From: Allium sativum | Taxonomy: Eukaryota; Streptophyta; Magnoliopsida; Asparagales; Amaryllidaceae | Assembly: GCA_030737875.1 (NCBI GenBank) | Contig: CM060915.1 | Location: 633,890,786 to 633,954,785 of the forward strand | DNA: 64,000 nucleotides | Direction: 5' to 3' | Shown: positions 1 to 9,860 of the stretch, piece by piece | Numbering within the stretch: position 1 is the first letter of the stretch | Layout of the letters: the number at the start of each line of letters is the position of its first letter | Notes under the pieces: generated by a model | The model's database searches: none | What the model saw: the letters and a program-made list of their open reading frames with translations, nothing else | What the model was told of the DNA's origin: nothing | Translations under genes and position numbers: made by a program

Positions 1-260
1 TTTTCCTGCCTAGCCCAGTTTGGGTCTGAATTCGAAATTTGAACTGAATTTTGAACTGTTTGAATTTTAAATTGAATTTTGAAACTTCAAAAGGTCATAA
101 CTCCTTCATACGAGTCCGATTCACGCAAACTCGGACTCTATCTCAAGCAGAATTCCGAGACGAACGCAATGGCGTAACCCTTTCCCTTAATTCTTTCATT
201 TAGAACTAATTATACTTTAATTTGTTAATTTATAGTTAATAGAAAATTCGGGGTGTTACA
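1..260 (-). repeat. Partial 3' LTR of Fam1 composite element E1
   Basis: On the minus strand this begins TGTAACACCCC at 260, directly after a purine tract at 261-272, and runs off the left edge of the window. It is homologous to the LTR starts ending at 4728, 10244 and 14768 (shared blocks around the 'gacgaacgcaatggcg' segment), but is clearly more diverged from the 4728 and 10244 copies than those two are from each other. It is the 3' LTR belonging to the pol at 763-3990. Only the first part of U3 is visible. Confidence 0.85.
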
Positions 261-280
261 TTCTCCCCTCCTTAAAGGAT
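261..280 (-). promoter_or_regulatory. Polypurine tract of E1 (3' copy)
   Basis: On the minus strand AGGAGGGGAGAA abuts the LTR start TGTAACACC. This is the plus-strand DNA priming site used in reverse transcription of LTR elements. A short inverted repeat ATTTCG/CGAAAT lies just before it. Confidence 0.85.
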
Positions 281-762
281 TTCGTCCCGAAATCTTCGAG
301 TCTAGGAGAATGTAAATCCTAACATCCAATCGTCCATCTACTCAACCAACAAACACAGGCGTCCATTGTCCTTAAAAGACTTCCAATGCTTCATGACCGT
401 ATGCATAGTGTGTGTACATGTCCTTATCTAATGCAAAAATTAGGCGGTCTACTGATTCAGTTGACCTCCTTAATGTGAATCATGTAAGTGCTATGAATCC
501 ATTATGTACGCAAATTTTTTCCTACTCATAATTCTACATGAGTGCGCAACCATTCGTACAAATGCGACATCCATATGACAACATATCAAGTTTCAACCAC
601 ATACAAATATGAATACATATATGCATATGCAATATGAAGTGACTGAGTCGATCTAAAACCTAGGTTGTGTGTGTATGTGCATCCACGAGCAACCACTAGC
701 AACCACTTGCAGCCATCAACCATAACATGTTTCAAATACATGTTTACATCCAAAAGGGGTTT
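281..762 (-). other. 3' untranslated region of E1, downstream of pol
   Basis: Non-coding stretch between the chromodomain end and the polypurine tract. It is homologous, with many substitutions, to 4763-5240. Shared landmarks are the 'ggcgtccattgtcctta' block, the 'ttcagttgacctcctta' block and the 'gagcaaccactagcaacc' run before 'cataacatgt'. No ORF of note is seen. Confidence 0.7.
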
Positions 763-2850
763 CTACCTAAGGATAAAGGATAGTATCGAGGAGATATACC
801 TAAAAAGATAGATACAAGCACAACTTAAGGAAAAAGAGAGGTCAAAGATGTACCCTCGAAAAGAAAAGGGTAGGTTGCGCGTGCTGTCCTTAGTTTCCCA
901 AGTTGTGTCTTCCTCGGCGTCGCTCCACTGAACCTTAATGAGCTTGACTTCACGGTTGCGTAGCTTTTTCACTTCAGTTCCTACGATTCGAGTTGGAACT
1001 CTCCTCACAGTTGCTTCGCGTTCCACTTCAGCTTCTTCTAGAATGCTTGGCTCCACCACTTCCGCAGATTCATGTAGACATTTCCGGAGATGAGAAATGT
1101 GAAAGACATTGTGAATTCCATCCAACCTTTTGGGCTGCTCTACTCTATAAGCCATTTTCCCAATCTTCTCGATGATATGGAACGGTCCTACAAATCTTGG
1201 TGCTCCTGCGGACCCAAAGCGAACGACGTTCCTTAAAGGGGATTCCTTAAGGAAAACCCTGTCCCCAACCTCAAACTCAAGGTCAGTCCTTCTTTTGTCT
1301 GCGTAGGATTTCTGTCTATCTTGGGCGATCTTCATTCTCCTTCGTATCAAGTCTACTTTTTTTGAAGTCTCTCTAATAATGTCTGCCCCAAGTATAATCT
1401 TGTCAGTAGACTCCCACCAACAAGTTGGTGATCGGCACGGTCTTCCATATAAAGCTCCGAAGGGCGCCATGCCGATAGTGGCTTGGTAACTGTTGTTGTA
1501 GGCGAATTCCACTAACGGAAGATGATCCTCCCAAGTCCCTCCGATGTCAAGAACGCACAGTCTTAGAAGATCTTCTAGTACTTTGTTTACCCTTTTCGTC
1601 TGACCATTTGTTTGGGGGTGATAGGCCGTGCTCAAGCATAACTGTGTGCCTACAGCTTCTTGCAAACTCCGCCAAAATTCGCTCGTAAAGATGGGATCTT
1701 TGTCACTCACTATGTTGGAGGGTATTCCATGGAGTCGAACTATTTCCTTGTGATAAAGGGAAGCTAGAGATGAGACAGTCCTTCTACTCTTGATAGGTAT
1801 AAAGTGGGCGCTTTTAGTGAGCATGTCCACTATTACCCAAATGCTAGTATTGCCTCTTCTTGACCTAGGCAACCCATCAATGAAGTCCATTGAAATGCTA
1901 TCCCACTTCCATTGCGGAACTTCTAGAGGATGAAGCAGTCCTCCAGGCTTCTTTTGTTCCGCCTTGACCTGTTGGCATGTCACGCACTTAGAAACGAAAT
2001 CTGCCACGTCCTTCTTCATGCTGCTCCAATAGAAAACTCTTTTTACGTCCTTGTACATCTTGTCTCCACCTGGATGTATTGTCATCTTGGAATGATGTGC
2101 TTCCTCGAGAACCATCTTTACTAAATCCCTTGCTTGTGGTACGCATAGTCTTCCATCTGGCCTTAGCCAACCCTTACCATTGATGGAGTACCTATTGAGG
2201 TGACTGGAAGTCTCACCCCTAATTAGTTTATCAGTCACATCCACAAGCTGAGGGTCTTCGCGTTGTGCGACCCCTACTGAGTCTAACAGAGTGGGCCGTA
2301 CTTCTAGGTATGCCAATAAACCAGGTATAAAATCGGAGGAAGGCCTAAAGTCAAAACTGGCTATATACTCCAAGCTTTGCCTTTCTACAAAGAGAGGGCT
2401 TAGGGTCAGCTTCTTTCTGGTCAACGCGTCTGATATTACGTTGCCTTTGCCAGGAGTATAGGAAATCTCAAAATCATACGAGGCAAGGAACTCCATCCAC
2501 CTTTGCTGCCTCAAGTTAAGATCTTTCTGCGAGAAAAGATACTTCAACGATTTATGGTCAGTATATAATTCGAACTTCTCACCTAGGAGATAATGGCGCC
2601 AAGACTTAAGCGCAAAGACGATGGCGACCAACTCAAGATCGTGGGTTGGGTAGTTCTTTTCATGAACTTTCAATTGTCTTCCACCATAAGCTACTACCCT
2701 CCCTTCTTGCATCAGAACAACGCCTAGTCCCATACCACAAGCATCCGTATATACTGTGAACATCTTGCTTCCATCCGACAAAGTCAGAACTGGGGCTGTT
2801 GTAAGACCCTTTTTATTCATTGGAAAGCAAACTCGCAATCCAAATCCCAA
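763..2850 (-). pseudogene. pol: pol 3' part: RNase H, integrase, chromodomain (E1)
   Basis: Long open frame on the minus strand; the true reading joins it near 2810, so the apparent start is not a real initiator. Seen in order: RNase H with the YTDA Asp, the HDLEL Glu, the YTDH Asp and a SDALTRK end; an integrase HHCC zinc region (HHSK...HPGG, then CVTCQQ); the integrase core with MDFIDGLP and VSDKDPIF; then a C-terminal group-II-type chromodomain (IKVQWSDAEEDTTWET). This module order and these motifs are those of Tekay/Del chromoviruses. The catalytic Glu of the D,D-35-E triad, expected in GQTER, is Lys (GQTKR, codon 1594-1596), so the integrase should be inactive. The frame is otherwise open for about 690 codons. 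It is separated from RT by stops and a frameshift, so it cannot be made as a normal polyprotein. Confidence 0.9.
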
Positions 2851-2987
2851 GTGAATGCCAGATTCTTCTTTGTTAGCCTTGTGGGTGGAGCTGAGATTTT
2901 CGCGAAATCCCTAATGAACTTTCAGTAAAAACCGACTAGCCGAAGAAAGCTTCGGACTTCGGTTGCATTTCTTGGTGTCTTCCAATC
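2811..2987 (-). pseudogene. RT-RNase H connection broken by stops and a frameshift
   Basis: Minus-strand translation still reads as the tether after RT (DWKTPRNATEVRSF, then KFIRDFAKISAP, then an RNase H lead-in), but it is interrupted by TAA at 2988-2990, TGA at 2922-2924 and a shift near 2820. At the TGA the family normally has Arg in FYRKF, so a CGA-to-TGA transition is the simplest explanation. Confidence 0.75.
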
Positions 2988-3990
2988 TTACACTGCCACT
3001 ACTTTCGCGAGGTCCACAACTAACCCCTCTTTGGACACTATATGTCCAAGAAATCTTACTTCTCCTCTCCAAAAGTGGCACATGGAGAATTTGGCTTTTA
3101 GCTGATGAACTCGAAGAGTTTCCATGATCTCCTTCAGATGCTGAGCATGTTCTTCCTTATTCTTTGAGAAGATCAAAATATCGTCTACAAAGACCACCAC
3201 GAACTTATTGAGGAATTCTCTGAACACCCTGCTCATTAGGTCCACGAAATAAGCGGGTGCGTTTGTCAAGCCGAAAGGCATGACAAGCCACTCGAAGAAA
3301 CCGTATGGGGTTCTGAATGTCGTTTTATCAATACTATCTTCAGCTACCCTTAGCTGATGGAACCCAGTAACCAGATCAAGTTGGGAGAAGACCGACGCAC
3401 CTACAAGCTGATCAAACAAATCATCTATTCTGGGAAGCGGGTGTCTATTCTTTTTAGTTAGCTTGTTTAGCTCCCTATAGTCCACACAAAGACGTAATGA
3501 ACCATCTGCTTTGGTGGCGAACACTACTGGAGCACCCCATTCCGAGATACTCTGCCTTATAAACCCCTTCTCGATAAGCTCCATAACTTGCTTGCTGAGC
3601 TCCTTTCTCTCCTTTGGAGCCATGTGTCTAACAGGCAAAGCTACGGGCTTTGCATTATCAACAAGATATATGCGGAAATCTATTTCCCGCTTCGGAGGTA
3701 AGCCTTTCACCTCTTCAAAGACATCCGGATATTCCCGGACCACTCTAACTGACTGCAAATTCTCAACAAAAGCGTCAAGCGACTCTAGATAACTAAGCAT
3801 AACAGCATTCAAGGGATTACAAGAAATTTCTAGAGTGTTACGAAGCCGAGTCAAGAGCCTAACCACTCTCTTCTCACAATCAATAATGGCACCATTATTG
3901 GATAACCAGTCCATGCCTAAGATCAGTCCATATCCTGAGAAGCCCAAAACAAAGGCGCTACATATAAGTTCGACACTTAGAATAGAGATT
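2988..3990 (-). pseudogene. pol: pol 5' part: protease C-terminus and reverse transcriptase (E1)
   Basis: Minus-strand frame that starts abruptly inside the retropepsin-like protease: the end of the domain is visible ([12 protein letters not shown]) but the catalytic DTG is missing. The RT follows, with the [18 protein letters not shown] region, the [13 protein letters not shown] block and the catalytic FVDDILIFS box near 3170-3200. Its frame ends at a TAA (2988-2990). The same frame continues as recognisable RT-connection sequence to a TGA (2922-2924) and then shifts near 2820 into the RNase H frame. The upstream end coincides with the junction to an LTR fragment at about 3991, so protease N-terminus, gag, primer site and most of the 5' LTR of this copy are lost. 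Confidence 0.9.
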
Positions 3991-4004
3991 TGAAAATAAC
4001 TATG

Positions 4005-4010
4005 CTTACC
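4005..4010 (-). promoter_or_regulatory. Candidate 5' splice donor in the Fam1 LTR leader
   Basis: The minus strand reads CCAAG|GTAAGC, a strong plant donor, about 210 bp downstream of the TATA box at 4220-4227. At the same place the full 5' LTR copy (around 9529) reads CAAG|GGAAGT, so the GT is lost there. Pairs conceptually with the acceptor at 6647-6648. Inference only. Confidence 0.4.
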
Positions 4011-4219
4011 TTGGTTGGATTAAAGAAAGAACTTTAATTGTTGTTGAATCGTTGCAGAAGCTTTAATCTCCAATTTGAATTGAGTTGCTTAGGTTGATGT
4101 TGGTTAGCTTCTAGTTTTGATTCCAGCAGAGTAGTGACGCCATTTTTATTTTTATTTAGAACAGAGGCAGAATATAAGAAAAATAGAATTGTGTGTAGAG
4201 AAGGCTAGGTCATAGGCTG

Positions 4220-4227
4220 TATTTATA
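4220..4227 (-). promoter_or_regulatory. TATA box in truncated Fam1 LTR
   Basis: The minus strand reads CTATAAATAC, about 500 bp inside the LTR start, at the same place as 9742-9749 in the 5' LTR. This is the expected position and consensus for the retrotransposon RNA polymerase II promoter. Confidence 0.6.
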
Positions 4228-4340
4228 GGTGTAGGAACTCATCTAGGCCCTCATATTAACCCTAGAACTCATCAGGTCCGTCCAAACACGTCACAGCCCT
4301 CAAAATCGCACACACACACGCACCAGGTTCGACCAGGGAG

Positions 4341-4456
4341 GTCGACCCCCAGGTCGACTGCCCAGTCGACCTGGTTTGGGGGGTCGACTGCCCAGTCGAC
4401 TCCCCAGTCGACCTGGGTCCTGGGGGGTCGACTGCCCAGTCGACTCCCCAGTCGAC
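4341..4456. repeat. GTCGAC palindrome array in U3
   Basis: Nine GTCGAC hexamers spaced mostly 12-20 bp apart, embedded in alternating GACTGCCCA and GACTCCCCA spacers, lying about 115-235 bp upstream (minus strand) of the TATA box. The 5' LTR copy (9861-9953) has seven plus one decayed to ATCGAC, and the S1 solo LTR has three (14471-14507). Confidence 0.8.
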
Positions 4457-4728
4457 TTGGGTCCTGGGCGGGAAATTTCCCACCCAGCCCGCTTCTGGAT
4501 TTGAATTTGAATTTTGGATTCGAATTTCGAGCTGTTTTCGATTCTAAAAATTCCTGAAACTTCGGAGGGTCATATCTCCCTCATACGGACTCCAAACTCG
4601 GACTCGTCTCCAAGAAGAATTCCGAGACGAACGCAATGGCGCAACCGGTTTCCCTTGATTCTTATTTTAAAAATTAATTATCCTCTGATTTGTTACTTAT
4701 ACGTTCACAGAAAATACGGGGTGTTACA

Positions 4729-4763
4729 TTCTCCCCTCCTTAAAGGATTTCGTCCCCGAAATC
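4729..4763 (-). promoter_or_regulatory. Polypurine tract and preceding hairpin of the gag-only part of E1
   Basis: The minus strand has AGGAGGGGAGAA abutting TGTAACACC. Next to it is a perfect 7-bp stem GATTTCG/CGAAATC around the loop at 4753-4756. The first purine tract at 261 has the same arrangement. Confidence 0.8.
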
Positions 4764-5240
4764 TTCAAGTTAATAAGAATGTGTCCTACCATCCAACATC
4801 CATCTACTCAATCATCAATCACTGGCGTCCATTGTCCTTAGAAACTTCTAATGTTGTATGAACATATGCAAAGGTGTGTGTATATGTTCCTTATCTAATG
4901 CAAAGATCAGGCGGTCCACTAATTCAGTTGACCTCCTTAATGCGAATTATGCCAGTGCCATGAGTCCAACATGTATGCAATTTCCCTACTCGATACATAT
5001 CATTTCTATATGAGTGCACATCCATTCAGTCATATGCAACATCCATGTGCTGAGTCAATCATTTTGCATCCACAAAAATTGAAAATGCTCACACATCCAT
5101 ATGCAGTATGAGAGTGTTTTCGAGCCGATCTAGTGCCTAGTGTGTGTATATGCATCCACGAGCAACCACTAGCAACCACTTGCATCCACTTGCAACCATC
5201 AAACATAACATGTCTCAAACACATGTTTACACCCATTAGT
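4764..5240 (-). other. 3' untranslated region of gag-only element
   Basis: Counterpart of 281-762, non-coding and homologous in order throughout. It ends near 'gtttctacctaaa', where the left-hand copy passes into the chromodomain end of pol. Confidence 0.65.
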
Positions 5241-5643
5241 TTCTACCTAAAGTTCGAAGATTCGATCGATAGGATATAGTCGAATGATGGAAGCGAGTAC
5301 AGACAAAACAAAAACTTGGTTCCCATTAGACGTGGGTCTTAAGTATCGGCCCCGAAGACCGAAACCAACATCAAATTAACACCCAGAGGATTACCTTCTT
5401 TAGATAATGTCAAAACTGGAAATATTAACCTTATCGGGGATATTCAGATATTTACAGATTACTGGTACAGATCTGGTTACTGAACTAAGCATGATAAAAC
5501 CCAGAATTTATGCGTCCTACTTGACGCCTAACACAGATATCTCTCAAACCCCAATCTATCACAACAGATGAGTCATAACCCTTATGGGTCTGAGTCTACA
5601 GCGGAATCAGAAATAATACTAGTATTAAAGTGCAGAGTATCAA
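5241..5643 (-). other. Unrecognised non-coding segment between gag and 3' region
   Basis: About 400 bp with no long ORF and no pol similarity that I can recognise on either strand. It occupies the place where protease to integrase should be. It may be a scar or filler left by deletion of pol. Confidence 0.5.
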
Positions 5644-6645
5644 TTACAAAATCAAAATACCATAATCAGAAAGAGTCCTAACTCCATAATCAGATAAAGA
5701 AATTAAACCTACTATAGGAATTTTCCTATTTCTATCCTGGCCACTAGCCTCAAGAGTGTTCGCCTGCCCTCCTTGCCCTCGTCTCTTCGAGCAGTCCCTA
5801 GTGAAGTGTCCCATCTCACCACGGTTGTAGCAAGTGCCCTTCCTTTTTCTGCAATCCTTGTTCAGATGAGTCGAGCTTCCACAAGTAAAGCACTTTTTCC
5901 CCTTCTTATCTTCAGACTTCTCATCCTTCCTTTGTGTTTCCTTTTTGGGCCCTGCTTTCTTATTCCGTGGTTCTTCCTTCTTTGTCTCTTTCAAGCCCTT
6001 GTCTTCCTCGTGCAGTAGTGCCATGTCCACCAATCTCTCGTAAGTCGCTCCCATGGGTACATGGGTCATGGCTAGGCTATGCAGTGGCTCGTTCAATCCT
6101 TTAACAAAGCGGAGAGCCTTTTTATGCTGAGTGTTGACTAAATCCAATCCGAACCTAGCCAGTTGGTTGAACTGGTTGACGTATTCCTTGACCGTCATAC
6201 TTCCTTGCTTAAGAGATAAGAACTTTTCCAGTTGTAGACTCCGTTCAGCTTGCGAGAGGAATTTTGTCTCAAACCTTGTTCTGAAATCCATCCATGTTTC
6301 AACTGGCCTCTCGGCGTTAGTGACTTCCCACCAATAGGAAGCTTCGTCCTTGAGCAGCCATACCGCCAACTGTACCTTCTGCCTATCGTCCACCTCGAAG
6401 ATAACGAATAGATCCTCGGTTTTTTTGAGCCAGTTCCTCGCTTCTACGAATGATTCAGTTCCCTTGAAATCCTTTCCACCCATGGCCCTAAAATCTCTAC
6501 AGATCTTTGAGAAAGTAATTGCATGATGAGGGGGTGGAGGAGGGGGATCATTTACTGGACCTGCGGCGGCGGTCCTAGCCTCAAGATATTGACGAAACCA
6601 ACCGGGTACATGAACACCCTCTGGTATCTTGGATGCTTCAGACAT
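5644..6645 (-). CDS. gag: gag capsid-nucleocapsid protein, pol-less element
   Basis: An uninterrupted 333-codon minus-strand frame starting MSEASKIPEG at an ATG (6645-6643). That ATG lies about 165 bp after the primer-binding site and 1 nt after a CAG with a pyrimidine-rich lead. Residues about 60-210 form the Retrotrans_gag capsid domain (FKGTESFVEARNWL, ASYWWEV, FLSLKQGSMTVKEYVNQF, LRFVKGL). A Lys/Glu-rich linker (about 215-255) follows, then two nucleocapsid knuckles: the first is intact (CFTCGSSTHLNKDC), the second has lost its second Cys (CYNRGEMGHFTRDC). The protein would package RNA into cytoplasmic virus-like particles. After the knuckles the frame runs into about 40 residues of unrelated tail with no protease, so this copy is a gag-only derivative. 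It could still make Gag, because no stop interrupts it. Confidence 0.88.
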   Translation of the reverse strand: MSEASKIPEGVHVPGWFRQYLEARTAAAGPVNDPPPPPPHHAITFSKICRDFRAMGGKDFKGTESFVEARNWLKKTEDLFVIFEVDDRQKVQLAVWLLKDEASYWWEVTNAERPVETWMDFRTRFETKFLSQAERSLQLEKFLSLKQGSMTVKEYVNQFNQLARFGLDLVNTQHKKALRFVKGLNEPLHSLAMTHVPMGATYERLVDMALLHEEDKGLKETKKEEPRNKKAGPKKETQRKDEKSEDKKGKKCFTCGSSTHLNKDCRKRKGTCYNRGEMGHFTRDCSKRRGQGGQANTLEASGQDRNRKIPIVGLISLSDYGVRTLSDYGILIL

Positions 6646-6811
6646 GCTGAAACGAAAAAGGAAAGATTCAATACAAAAAGGACTGAAAGAAAAATATATG
6701 GCTCTTGGGGATCATGTTTTTCAAAATAAGCTTTATTTTTTAAAATACTTCCTTTCAAAAACCTTTTTGAAAACAGTTTTCAAAAACTTTTATCTAATCT
6801 GGTAACCTTTA
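6646..6811 (-). promoter_or_regulatory. gag leader of E1 with splice-acceptor-like sequence
   Basis: On the minus strand the leader ends TTTCCTTTTTCGTTTCAG|C directly before the gag ATG, a near-ideal 3' splice site (acceptor AG at 6648-6647). It also contains the palindrome at 6764-6786. Confidence 0.5.
6764..6786. repeat. 23-bp near-perfect palindrome in the gag leader
   Basis: TTTTTGAAAAC, one base, then GTTTTCAAAAA: 11 bp of perfect dyad symmetry between primer-binding site and gag. This is a position where retroelements often carry a dimer-initiation or packaging structure. Confidence 0.7.
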
Positions 6812-6823
6812 GCTCTGATACCA
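6812..6823 (-). promoter_or_regulatory. Primer-binding site (initiator Met tRNA) of E1
   Basis: The minus strand reads TGGTATCAGAGC two bases after the LTR end at 6826. It is complementary to the 3' end of plant initiator-Met tRNA, the usual minus-strand DNA primer of these elements. It fixes the element as minus-strand and the 6826-10244 repeat as the 5' LTR. Confidence 0.93.
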
Positions 6824-8228
6824 AGTGTAACACCCCACCTCCATTAAGGTCACTCACAAAGGGAATGCCTTAACTTTGATGGAGCATTTTAGTAAACAGA
6901 AACTTACAAGACAGATAAAACAGTACTTGAAAAATTTATAACTTTATTACATAGAAACCGAAATAAGCTTTATTACATCCTTTGAAATCACAATATCAGA
7001 ATTCAAGTACAAAATATCAGTCTTGTACAAAAGCCTTCAGAATGCATAGTTTAAAATCATAATCCCACGGAAGAAGACAAGCCATACTTTAAGCACTTCA
7101 AGCGGAAGAAATCTGGATCAAGCTAGAGTATTCCCTTCTACAAAACCTGGGGGGAAACGGAAGAAAAGGAGGCGAAACAACAAGGGTCAGACAAAATGTC
7201 TGGCAAGTCCAGTGATTTTCAGTTATGAACAGATAATAATAACATGACATAAACATAAAACTGGATGAGAGATAACTGTAACAGGTGTAGCGGATATAAT
7301 AGAAGAACAGAATGACATAAGCTATTTCTTTACACTTCTCTGCACTAATACTAGTATAACAGAATTTGGTGTCACCCTAATGTCTAAACAGAAACAGAAA
7401 CGGGTACAGAATAATTTCCATGCTAGTAATGGGCCTTTACCACCCGATCAGAAACAGACAGAAGCAGAATGTAGCATAAGGTGTACACTAGTAATTGGGC
7501 ATTTACCACCCGAACAGACGGTACCACGCAGAAACAGACAGGTGTTGCCACCCAACGGAAACAGACGGTACCAATAGAAACAGACAGAACTAAGTGTACC
7601 CTAAAAACCTACCCCAAGCGATCGGCTCCCTAATACATAAATACCCTGTGTCGGCCCCACAGTATGGTGTATCACTCCCTAAAGTGACAACCAATTGGCA
7701 CAGACCTATTTACAGATGTCACGGCGTCTTACATCCTCAGAGGCAGACCGGGATCCATGCACGCATATGACCCGATTGGAACGCAACATCAACACCCCTC
7801 GCCACTATCAGAATGAACCGCTTATAATTAGTTTAGTAAGCGTGCCAGGACCCTACCTACTGTTGGGTCAAAGTTTTGATACCAGAAAGGGTTACTGACT
7901 AATATGGGTCCCAAACAACAGATGACACAAGTAATTCCCCTCCTAACCTTGTGTCCCCAGACTAACAGATTTTAGATTAACTTGTTTACAAGTTTCAGAC
8001 ATGCAGAGTTTAGATCAACTAGTTCACAGATTAAAAGACTTATAGATTTACTGGTTACAGATTAACCGGTTACAGATTGTCTAACTTTGTATTGGGCCTA
8101 CAGATTCACGAAACGGGTTTATCAGATTCATTGGTCCAATTGGTTTAACCTTACCCACCCAACACGTTTTAGACATCATATTTATCTCAGATTTTCATTA
8201 ATTAAATATTATTGCTAGACCTCTCACA

Positions 8229-8408
8229 TTAGACTGACAGTTTGCGGCTACTGGTTAGGCCGGTTGGTTCCGGGCAGGTTTCTGTCGCAAACTGAGTCTA
8301 ACCTCGGGTTTCAAGCACGTTATGACTAACTTCTCAATTAGAACCTATTGTTTGCGGCCACTGGAATAGGTTCCGGGCAGAGTTACGCTGCAAACTCATT
8401 ATAACCTC
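8229..8408. repeat. Duplicated long-hairpin unit in Fam1 LTR
   Basis: The first unit (8229-8301) folds as TTAGACT/AGTCTAA plus CAGTTTGCG/CGCAAACTG with only a 2-nt bulge. The second unit (about 8335-8408) repeats the TTTGCGG...TTCCGGGCAG...GCAAAC layout, more decayed. The same two-unit arrangement is in S1 at 12844-12914 and 12968-13038. Confidence 0.7.
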
Positions 8409-9741
8409 GAGTTAGCCATGTTTATCTTTGCAGCCAATTAATTAATGATTTACCATTTATACCCACGCCTAATATACATGTCAATTATTCATAACTATTG
8501 CCAATTCGGATTATGTCAATAACGGACTAATTATATCAACTCAACAGATAAGAAGATAACAGATTTTGCAGATTAGGCGACCTAAGGGATTTAGCAGATC
8601 AAGCAAACTAGCAGATTTAGCAGACAACAGATTAGGCATCTTAACAGATTTAGTTTAGCAGATTTGGCATTTTCAACAGACTTTTCAAATGACAGATTTG
8701 GCAGATGAACTAATCTAGCAGATTAGGCAGTAGAGCAGAACTAGCATATAACAGATCTAGCATATTAGGCAATATAACAGAACTAGCAGATTAGACAAAT
8801 ATAGCAAAACTAGCAAATTAGGTAAATATAACAGATTTAATCATTCCTTAAAGTTTCACAAACATATCTTGCCTAATTATAAATTTTCCCTAAATTCACA
8901 TGCATAAATAATAGTCATGATTCACAATATGATCATATACCCCATGTTCGCATTAAATTTACATAGCACAGATTATCGTCATAATTTACCATACATCATA
9001 TGTTTCAATTTTGATTAAACTTGCATAGTACAGAAGATCCATGTATAAATTATACCAAATATAGCCATCGATTACTATGCATGTCATATATCCCAAAGAT
9101 CCCTTAGGTGTTTATTTACATTAATAGATACCCTACTTTCATGTAAATCTTTGTACCTAAGCTATATTCTCTTTATCTCAAATCATATGTTCAATACCCC
9201 TTTATGTTATAAATATAACATGTTCAGTCATATGTCTCAGATTTATGTTCTAGCTACAGTCCATGTTCTTTCCTCAAATCAGTCACCTATTGGTCATGCC
9301 CAATTTATGCATCATTCATTTTACTGTCCCAAACATTTTAGCGTATGTTAATCTCTTATGAGATTGGCTCAGGCTCGTGGTAGCCTGGCTACAGAACAGA
9401 AAGAGGAAAGAGATACAGAATAAGATAGATCTAAACAGAATAGAACATATATAACCTCAGATTCAGATTCAGATTTACAATTCATGTCACAATCAGAATT
9501 AACGTTTATATCGGAAAATAACTGTACTTCCCTTGGTTGGATTAAAGAAAGAACTTTAATTGTTGTTGAATCGTTGCAGAAGCTTTAATCTCTAATTTGA
9601 ATTGAGTTGCTTAGGTTGATGTTGGTTAGCTTCTAGTTTTGATTCCAGCAGAGTAGCGACGCCATTTTTATTTTTATTTAGAACAGAGGCAGAATAGAAG
9701 CAGAATAGAATTGTGTGTAGAGAAGGCTAGGTCTTAGGCTG

Positions 9742-9749
9742 TATTTATA
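9742..9749 (-). promoter_or_regulatory. TATA box of E1 5' LTR
   Basis: The minus strand reads CTATAAATAC, about 500 bp inside the LTR. The predicted RNA start is therefore near 9715, giving U3 of about 0.5 kb and an R-U5 of nearly 2.9 kb. Confidence 0.6.
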
Positions 9750-9860
9750 GGTGTAGGAACTCATTTAGGCCCTCAGATTAACCCTAGAACTCATTAGGTC
9801 TGTCCAAATACGTCACAGCCCTCAAAATTGCACACACACGCACCAGGTTCGACCAGGGAG

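Larger units (their letters stand above)
3992..4728 (-). repeat. Truncated Fam1 LTR in the middle of E1
   Basis: On the minus strand it begins TGTAACACCCC at 4728 after a purine tract and matches the first about 740 bp of the 6826-10244 LTR closely (almost the same order and text from 10244 down to about 9512). Similarity ends abruptly at 'gaaaataac' (3992), where pol sequence of the left-hand element begins. It retains the U3 repeats, the TATA box and the proposed splice donor, and lacks about 2.7 kb of LTR. It is best read as the shared middle LTR of a tandem two-element array that later suffered a deletion. Confidence 0.8.
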
